A stretch of DNA of 64,000 bases from Streptomyces sp. NRRL S-350. GTDB lineage: Bacteria > Actinomycetota > Actinomycetes > Streptomycetales > Streptomycetaceae. The translations under genes were made by a program, and so were the position numbers. The stretch lies in assembly GCF_000719705.1 (NCBI RefSeq), contig NZ_JOHO01000027.1, forward strand, positions 1 through 64,000, given 5' to 3'. Under the pieces are notes generated by a model that was not told the origin of the DNA, did no database searches, and saw only the letters and a list, made by a program, of their open reading frames with translations. Shown here piece by piece: positions 43,732 through 53,003 of this stretch (positions within the stretch are counted from its first letter, which is position 1; the number at the start of each line of letters is the position of its first letter).

Positions 43732-45840
43732 ATGACCATCCCGCCCCGCAGCACGGCACGAGTACGAGGTACCGCCGCAGTGGTCGCGGCACTCCTGTCG
43801 CTGACCGTGGGAGCCACGAGCAGCCCTGGCGCCACCATCGCCGCGGCCACCGTCCCGAACGGGGCCGTCGCGACGTACAACACGGTCACCCGGATCGGCA
43901 CCGACGGGCTGGGCTTCCAGTGGGACAACGGCCGGGAGGCGGCCCGAGCCACCACCTTCGAGTCCGCCCACCCCTCCCTCAAACGCATCGGAATCAAGAG
44001 CGTCCTCGCCACCACCGACACCCCGGCCCGCGCCCTGTGCCACCCCTCCAACATCACCGGCGCCCAGGGGTTCTGCTGGTCCGCCGAGGACGACGGCACC
44101 TCGTCCTGGGTACCGCAGGGCCTCACCGGCTCCGGCGAGTCACCCCAGGCGCAGTCCCTGGTGAGCGGCCGCAAGGTGCTCATCACCAGCTGGCACGGCC
44201 CCTCCGACAGCGCGGAACGGATCACCTTCGCCGATGTCACCGACCCGGCCCGTGTGACGTACAAGCACGCCCTGCTCGTCGGCCTCTCCAACGACAGCAC
44301 CACCTTCGCGGCGCTCGGCGGTCACGCCAACTCCGTCGTCTGGTCGGGCACCCGGCTGTACGTCGCAAGCCGGGGCGACCGGCTCGACGTCTTCGACCTG
44401 AACGACATCTGGCAGATGGACGACACCTCCGACACCGCAGTCGGGGTCGACGCGAACGGCAGGACGCACGCGGCCGGCCACACCTACGCCCTCCCGCGCG
44501 TGGGCAGCTACACCTACATCGGTACGGGCTCGCCCGGCGACTGCGGCGCCTACGCAGGTGTCCCCCAGCGCCCCTGCCTCACCTCGGCCTCGCTCGACCT
44601 CACGGGCTCCCAGCCCGCCCTGGTCACCTCGGAAGGCGACCCCCACAAGGTGGAAGGGGACTTCGGCAGGGCGAGTGCGCCGATCGTCCGTTGGCCCATC
44701 GATCCCGTCACCGGCAAGCTGAAGGCCGACGCGTCGGGCCGGGTCCAGGCCTCGGACGCCTTCGCCTCCCCGATGGGCGGCGTCCAGGGCGTCGCCATGA
44801 ACAACGGCCGGTTCGCCCTGGCGGGCCCGTGCCCGGAGTTCGTCGACGCCTCGCACGGCGGCACCAACATCCCCAGCTGCCTCTACCACGCCCATCTCGG
44901 CGAGCCGGTGCGCCTCATCACCCGTACCGGCGTCAACATCGAGAACCTCTCCTACTGGCCGGGCACCGACGAGCTCTGGATGGCCAACGAGAACGACTTC
45001 AACCGCATCGTCGTCCACACCGTCTGGCCCCGTCAGCCCGCCCCCGCGGGCATGGTCAACCTGACCTCCGCCGACTTCACCGGCGACGGCAGGAGCGACC
45101 TCCTGGGCACCGAGGCCGCCACCGGGAAGCTGTGGCTCTACCCGGGCAACGGCAACGGCACCTTCGGTGACCGCATCCAGATCGGCTCCGGCTGGGGCTC
45201 CATGGGCATGCTCGCGGCCGGCGACGTCACCGGCGACGGCAAGGCCGACCTGCTCACCGTCGACACCGGCACCGGGAACCTGTACGTCTACCCCGGCACC
45301 GGCACGGAGACCGGAATGGGCACCCTCGGTGACCGGACGCAGATCGGCTCCGGCTGGAACAGCATGCGGGAGGTCACCGTCCTGGACGCCGACGACGACG
45401 GCCAGCCGGACGTGCTGGCCATCGACCGCAGCGGTGCCCTGTGGGTCTACCCCGGCACGGGGACGCTCAACGGCACCTCGACCCTCGGCAGTCGCCGTCA
45501 GATCGGCGTCGACTGGGACACCATGACCGAACTCGCCAGCCCCGGAGATCTGAACGCCGACGGCAAGGCCGATCTCGTCGCGGTCGACCGCGACGGCGTG
45601 CTGTGGGCCTACCCGGGCTCCGGCTCCATCAACGGAACGAGCACTCTGGGCAACCGTGTCCAGATCGGCACGGGCTGGAACAGCATGCGCCAGCTCGTCG
45701 GCGCGGACTTCAACGGCGACGGCAAGGGCGACCTCGACGCCGTCCAGGCGCCCACCGGCTCCACCGGCGGCCTCTACTTCTACCCGGGCACCGGCAGCAC
45801 GGCATTGGGAGCCCGCGCCCAGATCGGTCAGGGCTGGTAG
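43732..45840 (+). CDS. Secreted FG-GAP/VCBS-repeat protein
   Basis: A 702-aa exported protein. Signal peptide: TARVRGTAAVVAALLSLTVG with cleavage near residue 40. Residues ~45-440 form a large domain with several cysteines (for example CHPSNITGAQGFCWSAEDDG) that may be a propeller. From ~440, five FG-GAP/VCBS-like repeats follow, each with a calcium-binding D-x-N/T-x-D-G-x-x-D loop (DFTGDGRSDLLG; DVTGDGKADLLT; DADDDGQPDVLA; DLNADGKADLVA; DFNGDGKGDLDA) and a LWVYPGTG strand. Surface adhesion or carbohydrate interaction is possible; no catalytic site was recognised. Confidence 0.8.
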   Translation: MTIPPRSTARVRGTAAVVAALLSLTVGATSSPGATIAAATVPNGAVATYNTVTRIGTDGLGFQWDNGREAARATTFESAHPSLKRIGIKSVLATTDTPARALCHPSNITGAQGFCWSAEDDGTSSWVPQGLTGSGESPQAQSLVSGRKVLITSWHGPSDSAERITFADVTDPARVTYKHALLVGLSNDSTTFAALGGHANSVVWSGTRLYVASRGDRLDVFDLNDIWQMDDTSDTAVGVDANGRTHAAGHTYALPRVGSYTYIGTGSPGDCGAYAGVPQRPCLTSASLDLTGSQPALVTSEGDPHKVEGDFGRASAPIVRWPIDPVTGKLKADASGRVQASDAFASPMGGVQGVAMNNGRFALAGPCPEFVDASHGGTNIPSCLYHAHLGEPVRLITRTGVNIENLSYWPGTDELWMANENDFNRIVVHTVWPRQPAPAGMVNLTSADFTGDGRSDLLGTEAATGKLWLYPGNGNGTFGDRIQIGSGWGSMGMLAAGDVTGDGKADLLTVDTGTGNLYVYPGTGTETGMGTLGDRTQIGSGWNSMREVTVLDADDDGQPDVLAIDRSGALWVYPGTGTLNGTSTLGSRRQIGVDWDTMTELASPGDLNADGKADLVAVDRDGVLWAYPGSGSINGTSTLGNRVQIGTGWNSMRQLVGADFNGDGKGDLDAVQAPTGSTGGLYFYPGTGSTALGARAQIGQGW

Positions 45841-46030
45841 CCGGTCCGCCGGTCCGCGCCCTGAGGCCGGATCCCAGTCGGTGACGGTGGTCTCGTTGGC
45901 GGCGCGCCCGTGGGCGTCGGCGGGCCGGAGCCCTCGGGGTGTGTCCCAACAGCCGTAGTGGAAGGGCAGGAAGGGCATGCCCGGGCGGATGCCGCTGATC
46001 CGCAGCCGGCCGCGCACGGTGCCGCGTGGA
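45841..46030 (-). pseudogene. Remnant of a molybdopterin oxidoreductase C-terminus
   Basis: Read on the minus strand, VRGRLRISGIRPGMPFLPFHYGCWD... HGRAANETTVTDWDP matches the final stretch of bis-MGD nitrate/formate-dehydrogenase-type enzymes (FxPFHYGxWD ... RAANxLTxTxWDP). Only ~60 codons of this signature remain; nothing upstream extends it to a full enzyme. It is a gene scrap facing the DUF4132 gene. Confidence 0.5.
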
Positions 46031-46277
46031 GGCCGGTGCGGTCGGCCGGGCCGTCCGGGGTGCCGCCGGCGGCGGGGTGGGCGCGCAGGCGGTGGTACGA
46101 CCCGTCCGGTCCGAGTCCAGGCGCCACAGCTCGTCCAGGGCGTCGAGCTTGGCGATCTGGCCGGCGCACGGTGACCTCGGCGGGGAGGTGAGTGCGGGGG
46201 CGGTCGGCCGGGGACTTGTCGGTGGGGCTCGCTAGCGTTCCTCTCCTGATCACCAGTTCGACGAGAGGGGCGGGGCT

Positions 46278-49200
46278 GTGCGGCGCTGGGAGTTCGTCAA
46301 GGGCGGCTCGGACAAGTTCTGGGAGGCCGCGGTCGACGGTGCCGCGGTGACCGTGCGGTTCGGGCGGTCCGGTACGGACGGGCGGGAGCAGGTCAAGGCG
46401 TTCCCGACCGTGGACGAGGCGCAGGCACACTTCGCCAGGGTGGTCGCCGAGAAGGAGCGCAAGGGCTACCGCGAGATCGGTGCAGGGGCGGGTACGGGAC
46501 CGGGTGCAGGGGCGGGTGCGGAGCCCGGTGCAGCGGCGGGTACGGAGCCGGGTGCAGCGGCGGATCCGGTCCCGGTGGCGCCGCCCGGCGTGTCCGCGCC
46601 CACGGCCGAGCCCGCCGGCCCCGAGGACGAGGACGTCTTCGTCATGCCGGACGCCTGGCGTCGGGCCCTGATCCCGCGCCGGGGCGGTATTCCCCGGAAG
46701 CCGTCCGCGTCGGGGAAGGACCCGGTGGCCTCGTACCGCGACGGGCTGCGGCAGATGGGCGACTGGCTGGAGCAGGCGCTCACCTCGGAGCGCAGCGACC
46801 CGGAGCTGGTGGCGGCCGCCCGCGCCCACCGGTCCGGGAGCCGGGATCCCCTCGGTGCGGCGGTGCTCGCTGCCGTGTTCTCGTATCCCGGCAACAACGG
46901 GGTCCGCGCGGCCGTGGACGCCTGGGTGGCGGAGTTCGGCCTTCCGTTCGCGGCCAGGGCCACCGTCGAGCTGTTCACGACGGCCGTCGAGACCGACTGG
47001 ATCCACCAGAGATCCGTCCATCCCCGTGTCCGGCGCGGGGCCACCCGGACGCACGGCGTCTACCGCCCCGCCGCGGACCGGGTCCGATCGCTGCTGGCGG
47101 ACTGCGACGAGGAGACCCACCGCGCGGCGGTCGAGGCCCTGGCGGGCTGCCGGAACGACCTGACCCGCCTGGTGGTGGCGGCGTACCTGGTGCCGGCCGA
47201 GACCGCCTGGGTCGGGGAGTGCGTCGCGTCGGGCTCCCGACTGGCCGCCGTCGAGTGGTCGATGCTGCTGTGCTCGCTCTCCTCGGCGGAACCGCTGGAG
47301 AAGCTCCCCCAGCTGCCGAGCCTGGGCCATAACGGTTGGTCCACCGAGATCATCGCGACCGTGGCGGAGGGCCTCGGCGGCGACACGGCACCGGTGATGC
47401 TGCACGACCTGACCGCCAGCTACCACCACAAGGACGGCAGGAAGCGGATCCTGGACGCGCTCGCCGAACTCCCCTCCGACGAGGGCTTCCGGGGGCTGCT
47501 GGCCCAGCAGGACGGCATCAAGTCCACCCGCGCCGCCCTCCTGGCCGGTCTCCGCCGCTTCCCCCGGCGTGCCCTGCGCCTGCTCGCCGAGGCCGCGGCG
47601 TCCTCCACCGACCCGGCCGCGCAGCAGCTCGCCCGGCAGCTCCTCACCGGACACGTCGCCGCCCACCGGGTGACCGCGCTCGAACTGCTGCCGGAGCTGA
47701 CGCCGGAGCAGGCGGCCCTGGTCGAGCCGCTCACCGACCTCGGCGAGCGGGTGCCGGAGGTCGGCCCCGACTCGCTGCCGGAGCTGTTCACCAGCCCGCC
47801 GTGGACGCGGCCGCGCTCCGCCGGCAAGCCCCGTGTGCTGACCGGCCTCAGCGCGCCGCAGGAACCGCAGGTGCGGTGGCTGCCGGGTGAGCGCGAGGCG
47901 TGGGCGGCGACCTCCGAGACCTTCTACGCGCACTGGTCGGACGACGACTGGCAGCGGATCGCGGACACGATCCGGGCCACGAGCGGGAGGTCCGAGGACA
48001 CGCCTCCCCGCCACGACCGGCGCGATGAGCTGGCGCTGTTCGCGTACGGCAGCGAGGACCTCGGTCGACCGCTGATCTCGCAATGGCGCGGCGGCGAGTC
48101 CATGTGGGACGTCCGGGACGCGATGCGCCGGATCGCCGCCCGCTTCGGGCCGGACGCACTCACGCCGGTCCTGGCCGCCGCGCTGCCGCAGCCCGCCACG
48201 CACGCGCCCCTGTTGCTTCCGTACCTCGACGTCCGGGTGGCCGAGACCATGGCGGACTGGTTGGTGCGCCTCAGGTCGGCCGGGAACACCGCGCGTTCCT
48301 GGCTCACCCGGCACGGTGTGGACGCGGCGCGGCTGCTGGTGCCCGCCGCGCTCGGGAAGGCCGGGGCGGCCCGGCACGGCGCCGAGCAGGCCCTGCGGGT
48401 GATCGCCGGGGCGCACGGCGCGGCGGCGGTGCGCACGGTGGCCGGCGAGTACGGGCCGGAGGCGGAAGAGGCCGTGGGCGCCCTGCTGTCGGCCGACCCG
48501 CTGGTGATCGCGCTCCCGGCTAAGCTGCCCCCGCCCTGCGACTGGACGGAGCCGGTGATGCTGCCGCAGCTGCTGCTGCGCGGCGGCGAGGGCGCCCTGC
48601 CCGCCGAGGCGGTGCGGCACGTGCTCACCATGCTCGCGCTGTCCGCGCCCCGGGCGTTCTACCCGGGCCTCGACGAGGTGGCCCGGCTGTGCGAGCCGCG
48701 GTCGTTGACGGAATTCTGCTGGGCGGTGTTCGAGCAGTGGCGGCTGGCCGGCATGCCGGCCCAGGACGGGTGGGCGCTGCACGTACTCGGCCGGTTCGGT
48801 GACGACGAGACGGTCCGGCGACTGACGCCGGTGCTCCGCGCCTGGCCGGGAGAGGGGGCACACCACCGGGCGGTGGACGGCCTGGAGGTGCTGGCCGCCA
48901 TCGGCACCGACACGGCACTGCTGCACCTGCACAGCATCGCGCAGCGGGTGAGGTTCAAGGCGCTCAAGACCCGGGCCCAGGAGAAGATCTCCGAGGTGGC
49001 GGCCGGTCTCGGCCTGACCGGGGAGCAGCTGGCGGACCGCCTGGTCCCGGACTTCGGGCTGGACGCCGACGGGACCACCGTCATCGACTACGGCACCCGG
49101 ACGTTCACGGTCGGCTTCGACGAGCAGCTCAAGCCGTACGTGCTGGACGCGGCCGGCGCCCGCCGCAAGGACCTGCCCGCCCCGGGAGCACGGGACGACG

Positions 49201-49970
49201 CCGAGCTGGCGCCCGCCGAGCGCAAGCGCTTCGCCGCGCTCAAGAAGGACGTCCGCACGGTCGCGGGGGACCAGCTCCGCCGCCTGGAGGAGGCGATGGT
49301 CACCCAACGCTCGTGGACGGCGCAGGAGTTCGACCAGCTCCTCGTCGGGCATCCGCTGCTGTGGCACCTGGTGCGCCGCCTGGTGTGGCTCTGCGAGACG
49401 GGCGGCACGGTGACGGCGTTCCGCGTCGCCGGGGACCGCACCCTGACGGACGTCCGGGACGAGGCGTTCGCGCTGCCGGCCACGGCCTCGGTCCGGCTGG
49501 CACATCCGCTCCTGCTCGGCGACGGCCTCGCCGACTGGTCGGAGCTGTTCGCCGGCCACGAGATCGTGCAGCCGTTCCGTCAGCTCGGCCGCCCGGTGTA
49601 CGCGCTGACCGACGAGGAGCGGGCCGGCCACCGCCTCACCCGCTTCGAGAACGGTCCGGTGCTGCCCACCACCCGGCTGGTCGGCATGGAACGGCGCGGC
49701 TGGCGGCGCGGCGAGCCTCAGGACAACGGCGTCGAGCAGTGGCTCTCCCGCCGGGTCGGGCCAGACCTCTACGTGGTGATCGCCCCGGAGGAGGGCATCG
49801 CCGTCGGCATGTTCGACTCCTACCCCGAGCAGTGCGTGGAAACGGTGTGGCTCGACAGGCGTCCGGGCGACTACTGGCCCCGCAACCGCACCTTCCCGAC
49901 GTTCGCCGAGCTCGACCCGGTGATCGCCTCCGAGGTGATCGCCGACCTCACCGAGCTGACCACGCCGTGA
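46278..49970 (+). CDS. WGR-domain and DUF4132 protein (MolR-like)
   Basis: A 1230-aa cytoplasmic protein from the GTG at 46278 (GAGAGGGG before it). Residues 2-65 are a WGR domain (RRWEFVKGGSDKFWEAAVDGAAVTVRFGRSGTDGREQVKAFPT). A low-complexity Gly/Ala/Pro linker (~72-102) follows. The body has HEAT-like helical repeats; residues ~960-1230 form the DUF4132 module (AERKRFAALKKDVRTVAGDQLRRLEEAMVTQRSWT... WHLVRRLVWLCE... RPVYALTDEE). Proteins of this type have been linked to molybdate metabolism (MolR) and to conflict systems; the role here is unknown. Confidence 0.85.
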   Translation: MRRWEFVKGGSDKFWEAAVDGAAVTVRFGRSGTDGREQVKAFPTVDEAQAHFARVVAEKERKGYREIGAGAGTGPGAGAGAEPGAAAGTEPGAAADPVPVAPPGVSAPTAEPAGPEDEDVFVMPDAWRRALIPRRGGIPRKPSASGKDPVASYRDGLRQMGDWLEQALTSERSDPELVAAARAHRSGSRDPLGAAVLAAVFSYPGNNGVRAAVDAWVAEFGLPFAARATVELFTTAVETDWIHQRSVHPRVRRGATRTHGVYRPAADRVRSLLADCDEETHRAAVEALAGCRNDLTRLVVAAYLVPAETAWVGECVASGSRLAAVEWSMLLCSLSSAEPLEKLPQLPSLGHNGWSTEIIATVAEGLGGDTAPVMLHDLTASYHHKDGRKRILDALAELPSDEGFRGLLAQQDGIKSTRAALLAGLRRFPRRALRLLAEAAASSTDPAAQQLARQLLTGHVAAHRVTALELLPELTPEQAALVEPLTDLGERVPEVGPDSLPELFTSPPWTRPRSAGKPRVLTGLSAPQEPQVRWLPGEREAWAATSETFYAHWSDDDWQRIADTIRATSGRSEDTPPRHDRRDELALFAYGSEDLGRPLISQWRGGESMWDVRDAMRRIAARFGPDALTPVLAAALPQPATHAPLLLPYLDVRVAETMADWLVRLRSAGNTARSWLTRHGVDAARLLVPAALGKAGAARHGAEQALRVIAGAHGAAAVRTVAGEYGPEAEEAVGALLSADPLVIALPAKLPPPCDWTEPVMLPQLLLRGGEGALPAEAVRHVLTMLALSAPRAFYPGLDEVARLCEPRSLTEFCWAVFEQWRLAGMPAQDGWALHVLGRFGDDETVRRLTPVLRAWPGEGAHHRAVDGLEVLAAIGTDTALLHLHSIAQRVRFKALKTRAQEKISEVAAGLGLTGEQLADRLVPDFGLDADGTTVIDYGTRTFTVGFDEQLKPYVLDAAGARRKDLPAPGARDDAELAPAERKRFAALKKDVRTVAGDQLRRLEEAMVTQRSWTAQEFDQLLVGHPLLWHLVRRLVWLCETGGTVTAFRVAGDRTLTDVRDEAFALPATASVRLAHPLLLGDGLADWSELFAGHEIVQPFRQLGRPVYALTDEERAGHRLTRFENGPVLPTTRLVGMERRGWRRGEPQDNGVEQWLSRRVGPDLYVVIAPEEGIAVGMFDSYPEQCVETVWLDRRPGDYWPRNRTFPTFAELDPVIASEVIADLTELTTP

Positions 49971-50061
49971 CCCCTCGCCACGACCCTGTGGCTCCCCTCC
50001 GCGACCTTGATGCCCGCTCCGACGCCCGACAACGACACCGGGACCACCGGACAAGGAGCAC

Positions 50062-50091
50062 CGCCCACGCACGCCCACGCACGCCCACGCC
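50062..50091. repeat. Three copies of a 10-nt repeat
   Basis: CGCCCACGCA repeated three times in the 270-nt gap between the DUF4132 and metallo-beta-lactamase genes. No coding potential is supported there. Confidence 0.75.
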
Positions 50092-50240
50092 GGAAGAACG
50101 CACGGTTCGGCCGCCGCCGGAGCATTCCGCTCTGCGCCTGTCGCCGCCGCCCGACACCGCGCCGCGGTTGGCACGAAACCCGCGATCGGCGGCAGCACTG
50201 CCACTCGTGAACGGTCGCGGCAGCCGGAAGGATCGAGGCC

Positions 50241-50835
50241 ATGACAGACGCACCGCTCGGCCGTAGCGCCACCTTCACCGTCCTGACCACCGGCTACGTC
50301 GGCTCCACCGGCCCCGGCGTCGCCGCCACCGTCTCCTACGTCACCGACGCCGGTCGGCACGTGGTCTTCGACCCGGGCATGGTCGCCGACCGCGACGACA
50401 TCCTCGCCCCGCTCGCCGCACTCGGCCTCGGGCCCCGACGACATCACCGACGTGGTGCTCAGCCACCACCACCCCGACAACACCGTGAACGCCGGCCTCT
50501 TCCCCCGCGCCCGCGTCCACGACCACAAGGTGGAGTACCAGGGCAACCACTGGACCAACCGGGACGCCGAGGGTTACCAACTCACCCCGTCGCTGCGCCT
50601 CATCCGCACGCCCGGCCACAGCGCCGAGGACATCACCCTCCTCGCCGGCACCCCCACCGGCGTCGTCGCCTTCGCCGGCGATCTCTGGTGGCACGCCGAC
50701 GGCCCGGCCGACGACCCCGTCGCCCCCGACCGCGACCTCCTGCGCTCCTCCCGGGAACGCGTCCTCGCCGCCGCCACCCTCGTCGTCCCCGGCCACGGCG
50801 CCCCCTTCACCCCGACCGTCACCACCCCCCGCTGA
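50241..50835 (+). pseudogene. Metallo-beta-lactamase-fold hydrolase, frameshifted
   Basis: The N-terminal part (FTVLTTGYVGSTGPGVAATVSYVTDAGRHVVFDPGMVADRDD) and the C-terminal part (VVLSHHHPDNTVNAGLFPRARVHDH ... IRTPGHSAEDITLL ... VPGHGAPFTP) belong to one MBL-fold hydrolase with HxHxDN-type, H and D metal ligands. They are in frames one base apart. The shift lies at 50430-50436 (GGGCCCC), where removing one base restores GLGPDDITDVVLSHHH. This is either a true pseudogene or a one-base assembly error. Intact length would be ~198 aa. Metal ligands themselves are all present. Confidence 0.75.
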
Positions 50836-51087
50836 CCACGGGGCCCGGCCAGTCCCGGGCCACCGCCACCGCCACCGCGAGAGCCCTTCTCGCGGCCGCA
50901 CCAAGGCGAAGAGGCCGTCCGTCTCCGCGAGACGCCGACCGGCCACCGCGCAGGCTCCGCCCGCCGGGGCCAGGGCATCGTCCACTACGGGCACGGCCTG
51001 CCGGTGCGGGTGCGGGCTGCCGGTGTCGGCTGCCAGTGCGAGCTGCCGGCGCGGTTCGGCGTGCGAGCCGGCGTGCGAGTCCCGCCG

Positions 51088-52044
51088 TTACGGGGTGCCG
51101 GCGAAGGCGCGGCGGTACGAGCGGGGCGGGACGCCCCGGCGGCGGACGAACTGCTCGCGCAGGACGGCCGCGCCGGCGTACCCGACCCGGCGGGCGACCT
51201 CCTCGACCGGCAGGTCGGTGGTCTCCAGCAGCTCCTCGGCGCGGCTCAGTCGCAGGCTGCGCAGCCAGGCGTGCGGGGTGGTGCCGGTCGCGGCGGTGAA
51301 GCGGCGGGCGAAGGACCGCTTGCTCATCAGGGCGCGGCGGGCCAACTCGGCGACGGGCAGCGGCTCGTGGAGGTGTTCGCGGGCCCAGGCCAGGACGTCG
51401 GCCAGGCCTTCGTCACGGGCGTCCTCGGGGACGGGCGCGGCCAGGTACTGGGCTTGGCCCCCTTCGCGGTGCGAGGGCAGCACCATGTCCCGGGCGACGG
51501 CGTTGGCCATCGCGGCGCCGTGCTCGCGCCTGATCAGGTGCAGGCACAGGTCGAAGCCGGCGGCAGCGCCCGCGCCGGTGACGACGGACCCCTCGTCCAC
51601 GTAGAGCGCGTCCGGCTCCAGCGCCACCTGCGGGTGGCGTTCGGCGAGCAGGTCGGCGAACCGCCAGTGGGTGGTCGCCCGCCGCCCGTCGAGCAGCCCG
51701 GCGGCGGCGAGCGCGAACGTGCCGACGCAGTGCGCCGCGACCACCGCGCCGCGCCGGTGCGCGGAGCGCAGCGCGTCCAGGACGGCCGGGGCGGGCGGCG
51801 TGCGGAACCCGGCGCCCGGCAGGGCGATCACCAGGTCGGCGGCGGCCAGCCGGTCCAGGCCGTGCCGGACCGCCAGCGGCACGCCGCAGTCGGTGGGCAC
51901 CGGTCCGGGTCGCTCCCCGCACAGCGCGAAGTCGAACCCGGGCAGCGCCGCCCCGTGCGGGCCGAACACCTCGGCGACGATGCCGACGGCGAGCATGCCG
52001 ACACCGGGCGGGACGTACGCGGCGACGGTCGTGAAGGCGGGCAT
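51088..52044 (-). CDS. GlxA-type AraC-family transcriptional regulator
   Basis: A 318-aa protein: an N-terminal DJ-1/PfpI-like (class I glutamine amidotransferase) domain (VGMLAVGIVAEVFG; AAHCVGTFALAAAGLLDGRRATTHWRF) with the nucleophile Cys in AHCVG, and a C-terminal double HTH of AraC type (ALMSKRSFARRFTAATGTTPHAWL... VEEVARRVGYAGAAVLREQF). Start MPAFTTV. It is divergent from a small membrane-protein gene (52124), which it may control. Confidence 0.92.
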   Translation of the reverse strand: MPAFTTVAAYVPPGVGMLAVGIVAEVFGPHGAALPGFDFALCGERPGPVPTDCGVPLAVRHGLDRLAAADLVIALPGAGFRTPPAPAVLDALRSAHRRGAVVAAHCVGTFALAAAGLLDGRRATTHWRFADLLAERHPQVALEPDALYVDEGSVVTGAGAAAGFDLCLHLIRREHGAAMANAVARDMVLPSHREGGQAQYLAAPVPEDARDEGLADVLAWAREHLHEPLPVAELARRALMSKRSFARRFTAATGTTPHAWLRSLRLSRAEELLETTDLPVEEVARRVGYAGAAVLREQFVRRRGVPPRSYRRAFAGTP

Positions 52045-52123
52045 CCGGGCAGTCTGGCACAGGCCGGCGCACGTCGGGGCGGCGGCCGTTGCGTCATGAT
52101 CGACTTTGATGAGAGTCTGCGCC

Positions 52124-52663
52124 GTGCGAAACAACCAGCTCGGCCGGCTCATCGGCGCCTCCTTCGGTCTCGTCTTCCTGCTGCGCAACGCCGGGGCCTT
52201 CCCTACCCTCGTCAGCGTTCCGCTGCGGGTCCTGGCGGTCCTCGCGTTCCTGAGGGTGTTTCTCGCCATCCGCCGCACCCCGCCCGCCGCCGACGACGGT
52301 CGAGCGACGGCCGTGTTCGGGAAGGGCTACCGCCTCGTCGTCGCGGCCGAGGTCGTCGCCGGCCTGGGCGGTCTCGTCGTCCTCAACCCGGTGCTGCATC
52401 TGCCGGAGGCGTCGGTCGGTTGGATCAGCCTGGTCGTCGGCCTGCACTTCTTCGGCCTGGCCGCGGCCTGGGGGATGCCGGTGGTCCGCCGGCTCGCCGC
52501 CGCGCTGAGCGCCTGTGGCGCCCTCGGCATGGCCCTGGCCCTGGCGGACGCCCCCTTCGCGGTCACCGCCACCGTCGCCGGCATCGTCCCGGGCGTGCTG
52601 CTGCTCGCCTCTGTCGCCCGCCCCACCCCGGCACCGTCCGATCGCGCCGGCGCACCCGCCTGA
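52124..52663 (+). CDS. Small integral membrane protein
   Basis: A 179-aa protein with about five hydrophobic segments (LIGASFGLVFLLRNAGAF; VLAVLAFLRVFLAI; LVVAAEVVAGLGGLVVL; WISLVVGLHFFGLAAAW; ATVAGIVPGVLLLASVA). The GTG start is chosen because GAGAG lies ~8 nt before it and the protein then starts RNNQLGRL; an ATG at 52109 is the alternative. Family unnamed. It is divergent from the GlxA-type regulator. Confidence 0.75.
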   Translation: MRNNQLGRLIGASFGLVFLLRNAGAFPTLVSVPLRVLAVLAFLRVFLAIRRTPPAADDGRATAVFGKGYRLVVAAEVVAGLGGLVVLNPVLHLPEASVGWISLVVGLHFFGLAAAWGMPVVRRLAAALSACGALGMALALADAPFAVTATVAGIVPGVLLLASVARPTPAPSDRAGAPA

Positions 52664-52746
52664 CGACCCACGCGGTGCCGCGCGACGGCGCTCACACCCT
52701 GGGCCTGACCTGTGCAGCATGCTCCTACGCCCGGCGCGCGGTGGGC

Positions 52747-52836
52747 CTACCGCCCACCGGCGCGGGGGGCCTCCGGTACCACCGGCTGGAACTGCTCCCA
52801 CAACTCGTCCGGGCCGAGCCGCTCCACGGCCGTCAC
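52747..52836 (-). pseudogene. IS5-type transposase N-terminal scrap
   Basis: The 29-codon minus-strand frame VTAVERLGPDELWEQFQPVV... resembles the N-terminus of streptomycete IS5-family transposases (L-x-P-D-E-L-W-E-L-x-x-x-V-V-P). It ends in a stop after PEAPRAGGR. No downstream transposase sequence or inverted repeats were found, so this is a dead fragment. Confidence 0.5.
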
Positions 52837-52920
52837 GGGAGCAGCCGACCAGCCCGAACGAGATGTCCTCCGACCAGCGGCTTGGGTCGGCGTCCACGCC
52901 TACGGAGCCGACACGGGCAG

Positions 52921-52956
52921 ATGGGCACATGGGCACATGGGCACACGGGCACACGG
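52921..52956. repeat. 8-nt tandem repeat
   Basis: ATGGGCAC repeated about 4.5 times (last units ACGGGCAC, ACGG). It is non-coding and may vary in number among strains. Confidence 0.8.
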
Positions 52957-53003
52957 ACGCGACCACCGATGTCGTGTCGACCAGGCGGGAGAGGCGCCGG
53001 GCT

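Larger units (their letters stand above)
52664..53003. other. Intergenic stretch with an IS scrap and tandem repeat
   Basis: It contains the transposase remnant (52747-52836) and the 8-nt repeat (52921-52956) listed separately. No intact gene. Confidence 0.45.

Noticed and set aside
45828..50558. A 1576-codon open frame on the minus strand
   Set aside because: It lies opposite the DUF4132 gene, is full of Arg/Gly/Pro/Gln and has no recognisable domain. It is a high-GC antisense shadow.
52094..52966. 290-aa minus-strand frame across the membrane-protein gene
   Set aside because: Gly/Arg/Gln-rich antisense of a clear membrane protein; only a 29-codon IS scrap inside it is credible.
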